DNA of 64,000 nucleotides from Acidobacteriota bacterium. Lineage in GTDB: Bacteria; Acidobacteriota; Blastocatellia; Pyrinomonadales; Pyrinomonadaceae. The notes beneath the pieces were generated by a model. That model was not told the DNA's origin. It worked only from the letters and a program-made list of their open reading frames with translations, and made no database searches. Positions 18,188 through 26,498 of this stretch are shown piece by piece. Positions within the stretch are counted from its first letter, which is position 1. Each line of letters starts with the position of its first letter. The stretch lies in NCBI GenBank assembly GCA_019239425.1, contig JAFAZX010000045.1, positions 248,001 to 312,000 on the forward strand, given 5' to 3'. The position numbers were made by a program, and so were the translations under genes.

Positions 18188-19696
18188 CTATTCACTTTCC
18201 TTAGCCAGGGATGAAACTCGTTGAGATAAAATCAAAGAGGCTAACATAGCCCGTAGGTCGGACTTCATGTGAGGAATTACCTTAAACACTATACCAACGA
18301 ACACTAAACAACATATTAAACTGAGTATTGAATCACTTAGAAGATTACCCCGAGCAACACCAAGATAGTATTTCTGAACAATCAGGCCAACCCCTATCAT
18401 TAATCCACACGACAACAGAATAATTAAATTAGTAATAAGCACATCCTTGAGTTGAAAACCAGCTACTCTTGCGATTATGGGGATAAAGGCTATTGGACTT
18501 AACCCTAAAGTCGCAATCACACCAACCGCAACTCCAAATGGGCCAAAGGACAAACCTAGGGATATAGCTATTAAAGCTACAGGTAATAATGCAATGGCAA
18601 ACCATAAACTGACTGACACTCTACCTAAAGGAAGTAATACATCCGGGTACAGAGCTCGGGTTATTCCGTATCCAACAAGAACTTGAAAAGGTAGAATAGC
18701 TTCATTCCACTTATCATTAAATAAAACAATAAAAAGGTTGGGGGCTGATATTATGAGAAAAATGCCAACAGCGCATGAGGAAAGTGCCATGTATCGGTTT
18801 GCCCTAAGAAAAAAATTCTCAAAGCGAGTTTTATCACCTCTTAAAGATGCTAAGACTGGACTACTAATCCCACCCGTGATCGAAGTAACAGCCACAGATG
18901 GAAGCATGGCATAGCTATAAGCCAAAGCATATATACCTAAAGAACGCATACCTAGAAACTTACTAACAATGAAATTATCAATATTAAAAAGCAAAAACCA
19001 AGCTGCTGCTGTTGCTACATAGATGAATCCGAATCGGCAAACTTCACGCCAAACCTCTTTGTATATTTTCAGTCTGGGCAACCAACGACTTACCATCAAT
19101 AGAAACAGTAAGTTGAGCAGATTACTTCCAAGGGCAGCTAATATAAAAGACCATGCCCGATAACCAGATAAAGCTAGAATAATTGTCAGGCCAAGCAGTA
19201 CGACATTCACAATAATGTTTATAAGCGATAAGATCTCAAAGCGCATAGATTTTCTAAGTAAGCTTAAGTGAATTGTACATATGAACTGGAGCAAGAAACT
19301 ACCGGCCAAACATATAATCATCGAAGTCAGTTCAGGTCTTCCATAAAAAGCGGAGAACATAGGAGCAGCAGCTATCATCAGAAGTGTAATAGCAGATCCG
19401 AGAAGAGCATTAATCCAGAAACAAGTAGTAGCACTCCTTTCCAAGTCTGCATCCTGCTTATACATAACGAACTGCCCGATTCCAACATTACCAATCGTAG
19501 CTATCAAACCAATAAAAGAAGTAGCGAGTGCATAAACGCCGAAATCCTCTGGCAGCAGGATTCTCGCCAATATAATACCTCTCAGAAGACTCAGCACTTG
19601 AATAGTGCCATAACTCGCAGACGACCAAAGCATACCAAAACTCACACTTCGGGCTAGTGGCCGTTCTAACTTGCTATTAGCAGTATTACGAACCAA
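18188..19696 (-). CDS. wzx: Wzx-like polysaccharide flippase (MOP superfamily)
   Basis: The 502-residue protein has about 14 predicted membrane helices, the MOP/polysaccharide-transporter topology. It opens with SVSFGMLWSSASYGTIQVLS and RILLPEDFGVYALATSF, the family hallmark after the first helix. FLGMRSLGIYALAYSYAMLP and SPVLASLRGDKTRFENFFLR match the repeated second half. It would flip undecaprenyl-linked repeat units to the periplasm for the Wzy-like polymerase at 8565-10061. It is one of the most AT-rich genes in the window, suggesting acquisition with the island. Confidence 0.9.
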   Translation of the reverse strand: MVRNTANSKLERPLARSVSFGMLWSSASYGTIQVLSLLRGIILARILLPEDFGVYALATSFIGLIATIGNVGIGQFVMYKQDADLERSATTCFWINALLGSAITLLMIAAAPMFSAFYGRPELTSMIICLAGSFLLQFICTIHLSLLRKSMRFEILSLINIIVNVVLLGLTIILALSGYRAWSFILAALGSNLLNLLFLLMVSRWLPRLKIYKEVWREVCRFGFIYVATAAAWFLLFNIDNFIVSKFLGMRSLGIYALAYSYAMLPSVAVTSITGGISSPVLASLRGDKTRFENFFLRANRYMALSSCAVGIFLIISAPNLFIVLFNDKWNEAILPFQVLVGYGITRALYPDVLLPLGRVSVSLWFAIALLPVALIAISLGLSFGPFGVAVGVIATLGLSPIAFIPIIARVAGFQLKDVLITNLIILLSCGLMIGVGLIVQKYYLGVARGNLLSDSILSLICCLVFVGIVFKVIPHMKSDLRAMLASLILSQRVSSLAKESE

Positions 19697-19772
19697 GAGG
19701 AGCTATTTCTGCAGGACTAAGGTAAGGTGCTAAGCGACTGCATTCAATGCAAAGCAGCCTAATAAATATTGA

Positions 19773-19851
19773 AATGGGGTGGTGGCTACATGGCGCGGTA
19801 GGTTCAATTGTTCGTTGGTCTTTAACCCCATTAGTGTGATGTAGCCCCCAC
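19773..19851 (-). promoter_or_regulatory. Interleaved inverted repeats in the leader of the flippase gene
   Basis: In the 184-base gap upstream of the flippase gene two complementary pairs are interleaved: AATGGGGT (19773-19780) with ACCCCATT (19825-19832), and the GTGGCTACAT arm (19782-19791) with ATGTAGCC (19839-19846) plus further pairing with one mismatch. The order A-B-A'-B' permits either two mutually exclusive hairpins or a pseudoknot in the leftward transcript. This could be an attenuator or RNA switch between the Wzc-side genes and the repeat-unit genes; function is inference only. Confidence 0.3.
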
Positions 19852-19880
19852 ACAACAAGCTTTGAGATTATTTCTATCTC

Positions 19881-20687
19881 TTAACGCCGGGCCGTCAGCA
19901 CTTTACTTGAGCTAATGAAGCGCAGCAAAGAAGTTAGATTCTGTGAGCGTGGCCGCCGCCAGTTGTTACACAAAACGCCCCCTCTAATGATTGAGGCAGG
20001 CAAGTCACTTATATAACCTCTTGCCAGTCGAGCGCCAAGCTTATCAATCATCACCTCGCGCGCCAAAACAAGTAGATTTTTCTGATTAGTACCGAAGCGC
20101 ATATTAGAGGCAACAACAACTTTCCCTACATACGTACGTAGCCATTCGAGAGCACAACGTTGTACTTCCCTACCGTGAGTACCTGCCACACTAGCTGCAT
20201 CTACCTGAAGTATTAACCCTCTCATCATCCACTGGGTAAGCCGGGCGGTGGCCCGGCGGAGCGCAGGATTGCATTCCGGATGAGCGAGAATTACTGAGAA
20301 GCCGCCGCACATTAATGCCTGAAATACGTCTTCGACGTCTGGAGGGATTTCTAATGATGGCAGAGAAATTAGTATGTGATGTCCGCCTGCAAGCGCCAAG
20401 TTCGAGCCATAATGGGCGGCAAGGCTAGGAAGTTCAGGACTAAACTGTAGAGCAAAACCGAGCTTAAAGGTGAGGGCGCCTCCCATCTCCGCCTCCAAGC
20501 GCTTAATCTTGCGGCGACTCTCCTCGAATGGGAGGGGCGGCTCGGCGCTGCCGGCCTCCCAACGGAGCGTCGCAACAATCGTTGTGATACCATCCGCCGC
20601 AGCCGCACTGCAAATTTCGAGCGAATCAGCGAAGGAAGGCGGGCCACACGGGGTTCCATCCAAGATGTGGCTGCGTAGGTCTATCAT
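19881..20687 (-). CDS. CpsB/YwqE-like PHP-fold protein, probable pseudophosphatase
   Basis: The 268-residue protein has the length and order of CpsB/YwqE/Wzb-type PHP tyrosine phosphatases, which dephosphorylate BY-kinases and need a metal cluster. MIDLRSHILDG, DSLEICSAAAADGITTIVAT and VILAHPE align with the family motifs DIHCHIL, EEGITTIVAT and AHPE. Most metal ligands are changed: the first His of DxHxH is Arg5, the His pair after TP is Arg42-Trp43, the Glu of the G-x-E strand is absent (GFALQF), and SDAH has become SNMR (194-197). His7 and His136 remain. It lies next to its expected kinase partner (20750-23209). Catalysis is therefore doubtful; a regulatory or scaffold role is inference. 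Confidence 0.75.
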   Translation of the reverse strand: MIDLRSHILDGTPCGPPSFADSLEICSAAAADGITTIVATLRWEAGSAEPPLPFEESRRKIKRLEAEMGGALTFKLGFALQFSPELPSLAAHYGSNLALAGGHHILISLPSLEIPPDVEDVFQALMCGGFSVILAHPECNPALRRATARLTQWMMRGLILQVDAASVAGTHGREVQRCALEWLRTYVGKVVVASNMRFGTNQKNLLVLAREVMIDKLGARLARGYISDLPASIIRGGVLCNNWRRPRSQNLTSLLRFISSSKVLTARR

Positions 20688-20749
20688 GATGTGACCTCAC
20701 TTCTGAGCAAGAGGGTTCGGGTCGCAACCCTTAACATTCTCTACTTCTT

Positions 20750-23209
20750 TCAGGCCACCTCTTCAGCGGCACCCGCGTCCTCGTGGTAATAGGACTGCGA
20801 GTAATAGCTGCGGTAGTAGTAGTAGTCGTGCTCTCGTAGGTTGACGTTGTTCAGGATGACGCCGAAGACCTTGGCGCCGACGTCTTGGAGGAGTTGCTTG
20901 GTGCGGCGGACAACGTTGCGAGAGGTCTTGCCACTGTGGACGACCAGAAGCACGCCGTCGACGAGTGTGGAGGCGAGAACGCCGTCGGTGAACGAGCCGA
21001 TGGGTGGCGTGTCAATGACGACGTGCGTGAAGGTGCCTTCGAGCGTCCTGATGAGGCGCCGCATCTGCTCCGAGCCGAGCAACTCGGCCGGGTTCGGCGG
21101 GACAGCACCTGAGGTCAGGATATTCAACCCTGTCCCCTCATGCTGCTGGATGGTCGAGAGGATTTCGGCCTCACTCAAGTCATCGGAGAGGATGGTGCTC
21201 AGGCCCCGCCCGTTGCTGATGCCGAAGATCGAGTGCAAGCGCGGGCGCCGCATGTCGGCGTCTACGACTAACACGCTCGCGCCCGTCTGCGCCAGCGAGA
21301 GCGCGGTGTTAACGGCGGTCGTAGTCTTCCCCTCTGAAGGAACGCTGGAGGTGACAAGGAGCGACTTGGGGGCGCGCCCCGCCGTCGATAGCAGCACCGA
21401 AGTCCTGAGGTGCCTGTAGGCCTCGGCAAGGGCTGAGCGGGTCTCAGCGTTAATGAGCAATTCGGGCGACTCTTGCCCATCGCCGTTGTTCCGGCGGGAG
21501 AGGGCGGTCGAGGGGAACAGGCGACGCTTTGTGAAGCCCCCGACCGCGGGGATAACACCCATTGAGGGCAGGCGCAGCCAGCGGTCAACGTCCTCAGTCG
21601 AGCGTACCGAGTCGTTCATGTATTCGAGGAAGATGGCAAGGCCGACGCCCCCGGCTAGCGAGAGGAAGAGCGCTACAATGACACCACGCAGGCGCTGCGG
21701 TCCAACAGGATAGTCGGGCGCGATGGCATAGTCGGCGACGTAGATGTTGTTGGGCGTCCCCGCCAGCACCACGTCGTTCTCCTTCGAGCGCTGGAGGAGG
21801 CCGTCTAGGAGTTGCTTGTTGGTCTCGATCTCCTGCTGAATGATGCGGTAGTTGATGGCTGCCTCGTTCTGCGAGAGGGTCTCGCCCTGCTGGCGCTGGA
21901 AGTCGGCGCGGATGGCGCGCTCGCGGTCCAGTGCCTGCCGGTACCGCGTCTCGAGGTTGGTCGTCACGACCGCGGTCGCGCGCGATTTCGTCTCGCCTAC
22001 CTGCTTTTCGAGAGTGGCGATCTGCTGGTTGATCTCCTTGACCTCGGGCCACTCCTCAGTATTATTCACCAAGAGTTGCGAGCGCCTCTGCCTAAGCTCC
22101 GCGAGCTTCGTTTCTACGTCCTCTTTAGGTTTGCTTTCCTTTTCAGCCAGCGCGCTGGCGGCTCCGGGCGACTGCGCCGCGCGGTAGGCGGCCTCGGCGT
22201 CCTTGCGCTCGTTCTCGGCCTGGAGGAGTTGCTGATTGAGGCCGGCCAAGCGCTCGACCACGGTGTTCTGGCTGCCGTCGAGCGAGAGTATCTGATGCGT
22301 CTTGGCGTAGTTGACCAACCGTTCCTCGTCGCTGCGGATTGAAGACTGCAACTCGGCCACACGCTTCTGCAAGAAGTCGCCCGCGGTGGCGTTCGTCTCG
22401 GTCTTCTTCTCCAGGTTTGAGAGGACGAACGTGTCGGCGAGGGCGTTGACGATCTTGGCCGCCACCTGCGGGTCGCCGTGCGTGTACTTGATGTCAATCA
22501 GGCGTGTGTCCTTGCTGTAGGAGCTGGTGCGAGTCTCCTTGACCGGCTCGACCTTCAGGTCTAACTGAAGTATGCGAACGAAGGGGTCGAGCCTTTTAGC
22601 CTCGACTAGGTCTTCGCGGGCAGTGGCCGGCGCGACTGTCCCGGTGAGCGGCAGCTGGTTGGCGTCGGCGCCCTCCTTCTTCTCGGGCGTCCTCTTCTGG
22701 AGGCCGGCCATGCGCAGGAGGTTCTGCCAGACGGTGCGGTTCTGCCCGGCCGAGGGGCGCAGGAACGCTTGGTTGTGCTCAAGATCGAGCGTCTTCACCA
22801 CGCGGCGCAGCAGGCCCGGGCTCGTCAGGTTCTGGAGCTGCGTGTTGAAGTAGGCGGGGTCGGTCGTCTGCGAATTGATGACGACAGTGCCGTTCTTCGA
22901 CGCCGCCCCCGCTCCAGGGTTACTTTCTAAGTCTACCTGCACGCGCGTCTGCGCCGTATAGATGTCGGGCTTCTGGGCGACGTAGACGGCGGTGGCCGCC
23001 GTCACAATAAGGGTGAGGCCGGCGATTAGCAACATGTGCTTGCGCACGGCGCGCAGGTACTCGCGGAAGTGGTTCTCGTCCGCACCATCCATGTCGCTGT
23101 AGCTGGCGTAACCAGCGTACGGGTTGAGCGCTGGAGGAGGTGTGGCCTGAGGCCGGTCGAGGTCTTTTGGTTCAGGGAGGGCGTAGGGCTGACCGTTCAC
23201 TTCTTTCAT
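20750..23209 (-). CDS. wzc: Wzc/CapAB-type polysaccharide co-polymerase and BY-kinase
   Basis: The 819-residue inner-membrane protein has a Wzz domain with a first helix near residues 58-78 (MLLIAGLTLIVTAATAVYVA), a long periplasmic coiled coil at about 270-460, and a second helix (VIVALFLSLAGGVGLAIFL). The cytoplasmic BY-kinase has Walker A SVPSEGKTTT (about 622-631), Walker A' VVDADMRRP (about 648-656) and Walker B VVIDTPP (about 730-736). A C-terminal tyrosine cluster at 796-808 is the expected autophosphorylation site. It controls polymer length and export with the Wza-like protein at 23282-24352. Its phosphatase-like neighbour appears degenerate. GC content is high, unlike the sugar island. 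Confidence 0.95.
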   Translation of the reverse strand: MKEVNGQPYALPEPKDLDRPQATPPPALNPYAGYASYSDMDGADENHFREYLRAVRKHMLLIAGLTLIVTAATAVYVAQKPDIYTAQTRVQVDLESNPGAGAASKNGTVVINSQTTDPAYFNTQLQNLTSPGLLRRVVKTLDLEHNQAFLRPSAGQNRTVWQNLLRMAGLQKRTPEKKEGADANQLPLTGTVAPATAREDLVEAKRLDPFVRILQLDLKVEPVKETRTSSYSKDTRLIDIKYTHGDPQVAAKIVNALADTFVLSNLEKKTETNATAGDFLQKRVAELQSSIRSDEERLVNYAKTHQILSLDGSQNTVVERLAGLNQQLLQAENERKDAEAAYRAAQSPGAASALAEKESKPKEDVETKLAELRQRRSQLLVNNTEEWPEVKEINQQIATLEKQVGETKSRATAVVTTNLETRYRQALDRERAIRADFQRQQGETLSQNEAAINYRIIQQEIETNKQLLDGLLQRSKENDVVLAGTPNNIYVADYAIAPDYPVGPQRLRGVIVALFLSLAGGVGLAIFLEYMNDSVRSTEDVDRWLRLPSMGVIPAVGGFTKRRLFPSTALSRRNNGDGQESPELLINAETRSALAEAYRHLRTSVLLSTAGRAPKSLLVTSSVPSEGKTTTAVNTALSLAQTGASVLVVDADMRRPRLHSIFGISNGRGLSTILSDDLSEAEILSTIQQHEGTGLNILTSGAVPPNPAELLGSEQMRRLIRTLEGTFTHVVIDTPPIGSFTDGVLASTLVDGVLLVVHSGKTSRNVVRRTKQLLQDVGAKVFGVILNNVNLREHDYYYYRSYYSQSYYHEDAGAAEEVA

Positions 23210-23281
23210 TAAACTAACTCGCTTCCTTCGGGGGACGAGATAATCCCGAGAGTCGGCTGAGGGACGTTACGACTGAAATTT

Positions 23282-24352
23282 TTACCGGATGACCTGCACC
23301 GGCAGGTTCCCCACGGACGGCACGACGGTGCCGACGAGGCTGCGGAGGAGCCTGCGGCCGCCGGAGACGGGAACCTCGACGATGTCGTTGGGGCGGATGA
23401 CGGGGTCCTCGGCCTTGCCGTCTTTGATCGCCTTGAGGTTGACGGTTATCTCCTGGCCTTCCCCACCCTTGGGGTCGGGGCGGACGATGATTACCTTATC
23501 CATCTTGGTGTCGGGGAGTTTGCCGCCGGCCATGGCGAGGGCGCGGGTGACGGTCAGGTGGTCGTCGCGAAGGAGGACGGGGCCGGGGCGCAGGACGTTG
23601 CCGATGACGTAGGCCTCCTTGGCCTCGGGCAGCGTGATGACGTCGCCGGGCTGGAGGAAGGGGTTCGCCTGTTCCGCGCCCTTCTGTGTGTCTTCGAGCA
23701 TGAAGCTCAGGAAGGACGGGCCGGCGCCTTCGTCTATCACCGCCGCGGTCTGGGTGCCCTCCGGCTTCGCATCGCACGCCCCGAGCGCGGGCATGCGCAC
23801 GATCTGGATGCGGCCGCCGGAGCGTTCGGTCGGGCCGCCGGCGTAGAACTGGAGGAGTTCGAGGAGGCGGACGGGGCGGCGGAGTTGGAACTGGCCGGGG
23901 CGTGCGACGGCGCCGTTGATGGCGACGGGTTGGGAGTTGTACTCCTTGACCTTCACGACGACCTGCGGGTTGCGCTTGTACTTGGTGTAGAACTTGCGCA
24001 GCGTCTCCTGCAGCTCGTTCGTCGTCATGCCTGCGGCTTTGATCTCGTTCTGCTCTTCGTTCTGGACGGAGAGGAGGGGGATCATGCCGCACTCGTTGAC
24101 CTCCATCGCCTCGGCGGAGAACTGTGGGACGATGTCGGGGGCGGTGACGCGGATGGTGAGCACGTCGCGGGCGCCGATGCGGTACTGCTCGCCCGTGGAG
24201 GGTCGCGCGGTGTCCGGGCCGGCACCGGAGGCGGCCGCGACCGAGGCGGGGGTGTTCGCGACCTGCTGCGCAGAGGAGGCGACGAAGCCCGAGAGGCAGA
24301 GCGCGGCCAGAAGGCCAAAGCGTCCGGCTCCGGTGAAGAGATTGTAGTTCAT
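23282..24352 (-). CDS. wza: Wza-like polysaccharide export protein (Poly_export/SLBB)
   Basis: The 356-residue exported protein has a signal peptide (RFGLLAALCLSGFVASSAQQ), then the Poly_export domain starting YRIGARDVLTIRVTAPD and ending near VVVKVKEYNSQPVAINGAV, followed by SLBB-type segments (GDVITLPEAKEAYVIGNVL; NDIVEVPVSG). I see no lipobox Cys, unlike E. coli Wza, so it may be a soluble or differently anchored ring subunit. It lies 72 bases upstream of the BY-kinase gene in the same operon and would form the outer-membrane export channel or its periplasmic part. Confidence 0.92.
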   Translation of the reverse strand: MNYNLFTGAGRFGLLAALCLSGFVASSAQQVANTPASVAAASGAGPDTARPSTGEQYRIGARDVLTIRVTAPDIVPQFSAEAMEVNECGMIPLLSVQNEEQNEIKAAGMTTNELQETLRKFYTKYKRNPQVVVKVKEYNSQPVAINGAVARPGQFQLRRPVRLLELLQFYAGGPTERSGGRIQIVRMPALGACDAKPEGTQTAAVIDEGAGPSFLSFMLEDTQKGAEQANPFLQPGDVITLPEAKEAYVIGNVLRPGPVLLRDDHLTVTRALAMAGGKLPDTKMDKVIIVRPDPKGGEGQEITVNLKAIKDGKAEDPVIRPNDIVEVPVSGGRRLLRSLVGTVVPSVGNLPVQVIR

Positions 24353-24379
24353 AGCTTTTACACCTTTGCGGGCGGCCGC

Positions 24380-24661
24380 CTACTTGGCCGCGAGTCCTGC
24401 CCGGCGCGAGAGCATCGCCTCCCGGAGGTGGTTGGGGCGCGAGAGGTTGAGGACGGTGTTGCCGAGAAGGACGTCTAGTTCGACGTTCCGCTCGACGAAG
24501 CGGCCCGTCAGGGGTTTATCGCCGGTCTTCACGATGACGCCGTCTCTGACCCACTGCCAGAACTGTGCGGACGTGGTCCAGAACGACTTGCGGTCGTGAC
24601 AGACGACCATCGCCGTCCGCCTGGCCTTCCTCTTCTCCGCCTTCCGCTTCGCGCTGCTCAT
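24380..24661 (-). CDS. Small basic protein of unknown function
   Basis: This 93-residue frame has a purine-rich site (AGGGGAAG) about 7 bases before its ATG and lies 27 bases upstream of the export-protein start, so it fits as an operon member. The first 16 residues are very basic (SSAKRKAEKRKARR), followed by a compact region with FWTTSAQFWQWVRDG. There is no signal peptide or membrane helix. I do not recognise the family. A DNA- or RNA-binding role would fit the charge but is a guess. Confidence 0.55.
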   Translation of the reverse strand: MSSAKRKAEKRKARRTAMVVCHDRKSFWTTSAQFWQWVRDGVIVKTGDKPLTGRFVERNVELDVLLGNTVLNLSRPNHLREAMLSRRAGLAAK

Positions 24662-24759
24662 GTCTTTAACTTCCCCTGAACCTCTTGGCGCACCCTTCCC
24701 GCCACGTGCCCTTAGGCTTTTCGCCCCCGCAGGAAGAGCTACTAACCCGTCACGTCGTA

Positions 24760-24791
24760 CCCCCCGCGGGGGGAAGCCTCTGAAGCGAGGC
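24760..24791. terminator. Two adjacent GC-rich hairpins between the LuxR gene and the export operon
   Basis: A perfect 14-bp palindrome (six C, GC, six G at 24760-24773) is followed by GCCTC-TGAAGC-GAGGC (24776-24791). No T-run follows in either direction. They may form an attenuator or a weak terminator for leftward transcription leaving the regulator gene, or simply a processing site. Confidence 0.35.
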
Positions 24792-24823
24792 GCCTGAATT
24801 TTCCCGTCCGGCCCCGAAGGCTC

Positions 24824-25537
24824 TCAGGGCCCCTGCCTCTCGTAAGGGTCGGGGCGCCAGCCCCCGTGCCCGTTGCCGTTACTCACGCCCACCCTCTCCT
24901 CGTGCCGGAGGAGCTTCGAGATCAGCTCCCCCCTCCGGCGGACGCCGAACTTGATGAAGAGGTGGCGCATGTGGAACTTGACCGTCTGCTCGGTGATGCA
25001 GAGGCGGTCGCCGATCTCTGCGTTCGTTAAGCCCTCGGCGCAGCAGAGCGCGACCTGCGCCTCGCGGCGGCTGAGGTCGTAGCCGTTGACGACGCGCTCT
25101 AAGGCGGGCACGAAACCTTCGCCGCGGGCGTGGCTCTGGTACTCCTTGGGGTAAGGGTCTATGCCCGCAGCGCGGCGCCGCTCGAAGATCTCTTCGGGGC
25201 CGTAGACGAGGTAGAAGCTCCCAGGCCCCTCCTCGCCCGCCTCGTCCGAGGCCGTACGCTTGCAGTCGATGGAGAGCTTCGCGACGAGGCCGGAACGCGC
25301 CCGGCGGAGCGTCGTGTAGCTCCCGAGGCCCGTCAGCTCCAGCAAACGGCGCAGGCTCAAGCTTCCGACGCACGAAGTGTTGTCGACGCACGTCGCCGTG
25401 CGCAAAGCCTCGTAGAGCGCCTGCTCGACGGGCGAGTGGCTGAGCGCGAGGAGGGCTATGGCCCCTTGAGAGGTCGTTTCCATCGAATTTCGGAAGGTCA
25501 GAACTGAACCTGGGGCAGCGCCGCAAAGCGCGAACAC
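24824..25537 (-). CDS. LuxR/GerE-type HTH transcriptional regulator
   Basis: The 237-residue protein ends in a LuxR-type HTH at about residues 155-215: DLSRREAQVALCCAEGLTNA, GDRLCITEQTVKFHMRHLF, KFGVRRRGELISKLL. The N-terminal half resembles a winged-helix-like domain (SLSLRRLLELTGLGSYTTLR), with no receiver domain visible, so its input signal is unknown. The GTG start at 25537 has GAGGAGG 8 bases upstream; an internal ATG at 25483 lacks a ribosome site. Its place ahead of the export/BY-kinase genes on the same strand suggests it controls polysaccharide production. Confidence 0.85.
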   Translation of the reverse strand: MFALCGAAPGSVLTFRNSMETTSQGAIALLALSHSPVEQALYEALRTATCVDNTSCVGSLSLRRLLELTGLGSYTTLRRARSGLVAKLSIDCKRTASDEAGEEGPGSFYLVYGPEEIFERRRAAGIDPYPKEYQSHARGEGFVPALERVVNGYDLSRREAQVALCCAEGLTNAEIGDRLCITEQTVKFHMRHLFIKFGVRRRGELISKLLRHEERVGVSNGNGHGGWRPDPYERQGP

Positions 25538-26498
25538 GCGCGCGGCCTCCTCGTCCGAACCGCCGGGCGGCTACTTAATAAAATAGAGCGGGTCTGCAAA
25601 ACGTTTGTCTGGGTTAGTAAAGCCTCTCGCTTCGCCTGCGAAAGTGGCGCCGGACGGCGCCGCGGAAATCCGCGAGGAAGTTCTGTCGGCGTGAGACCAC
25701 CGGGGGGGAGTGTCGGCGTAAAAGGGCCGCGGGCACACGCGCGGTCTGGCTCTTAAAGGGCGTCGGGTCAAATTCTCAGTTCGGAGGTCGTCGGGTCTCT
25801 CAACCGAACCGTCTTCGTTTTCGGCGGCTACTCCTAACCGCGTCGGTAAAGCCTGTGTGTGACTTAGGGCACGCGAGGCCGAAATCTACTTCCACGCCTC
25901 GAAGGCTACGAAGCGCTAACGCGCCGTCTCTCTTCCTTGCGGGGTGCTAAAAATCTACCCTCAGGGAGAGGCGGGTCGGAAGTTTTCAAGGTTGACCGGG
26001 CGTAAACGGCCCGGCCGTCTGCTTTTTCCGAAGAACACTTGAGCCTCTGAACCGGCCGAGGACTCTTTCGAGCGGCGGATTGGCCGAAGGCTCATTATGA
26101 GTGATGTCAAAGACGTGGGGATTTTAACAAAACGCTCGCGTTTGTCAAATTATAAGTGCAGATGGGATCCGTAAATATATTTAATAGCCGTGGCGGCCCC
26201 TCGCGTCCAAGGGGCGTGCACCATATCAAGATAACTTCAAGGCGACAGTCCACATTAGTACACTATCGCCTCATGCAGCGTAGACAAAAGTCGCCACAAA
26301 ATTTGCATGAAGCGAAATATTTACCACCCTCCGGACTCTCCGCCCCGCGTAACCTCAAAACCACCCCGGTGCCTCCCCCACGTTCGGCGGTAAGGGCGTG
26401 GACTCTCGGCCGGCGGACGCCTCAACTTTTAATGGCAACACCGTCCCAAACGTTACAGCCCCAAGCGGGCCGTTCGACGTCTCGGCGTGGGGTGAGCT
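25538..26498. other. 961-base intergenic region with promoter, no supported gene
   Basis: No frame here has convincing codon use or a ribosome site. Visible items are a promoter pointing left (26121-26148), a CTCATTATGAG palindrome (26091-26101) just inside the predicted transcript, and a CGCGGA-AA-TCCGCG hairpin (25661-25674). If the promoter serves the LuxR-type gene, the leader would be close to 600 bases, long enough to hold regulatory RNA. The 26150-26340 part is noticeably AT-richer. Confidence 0.5.
26121..26148 (-). promoter_or_regulatory. Sigma-70-like promoter with palindrome in the spacer
   Basis: On the minus strand TTGACA (26143-26148) and TAAAAT (26121-26126) are separated by 16 bases. 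The spacer is largely the inverted repeat AAACGC-TC-GCGTTT (26130-26143), a natural position for a repressor operator. A TATAAT (26149-26154) just upstream may be the -10 of an overlapping second promoter. Transcription would run toward the LuxR gene and the polysaccharide operon. Confidence 0.45.
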
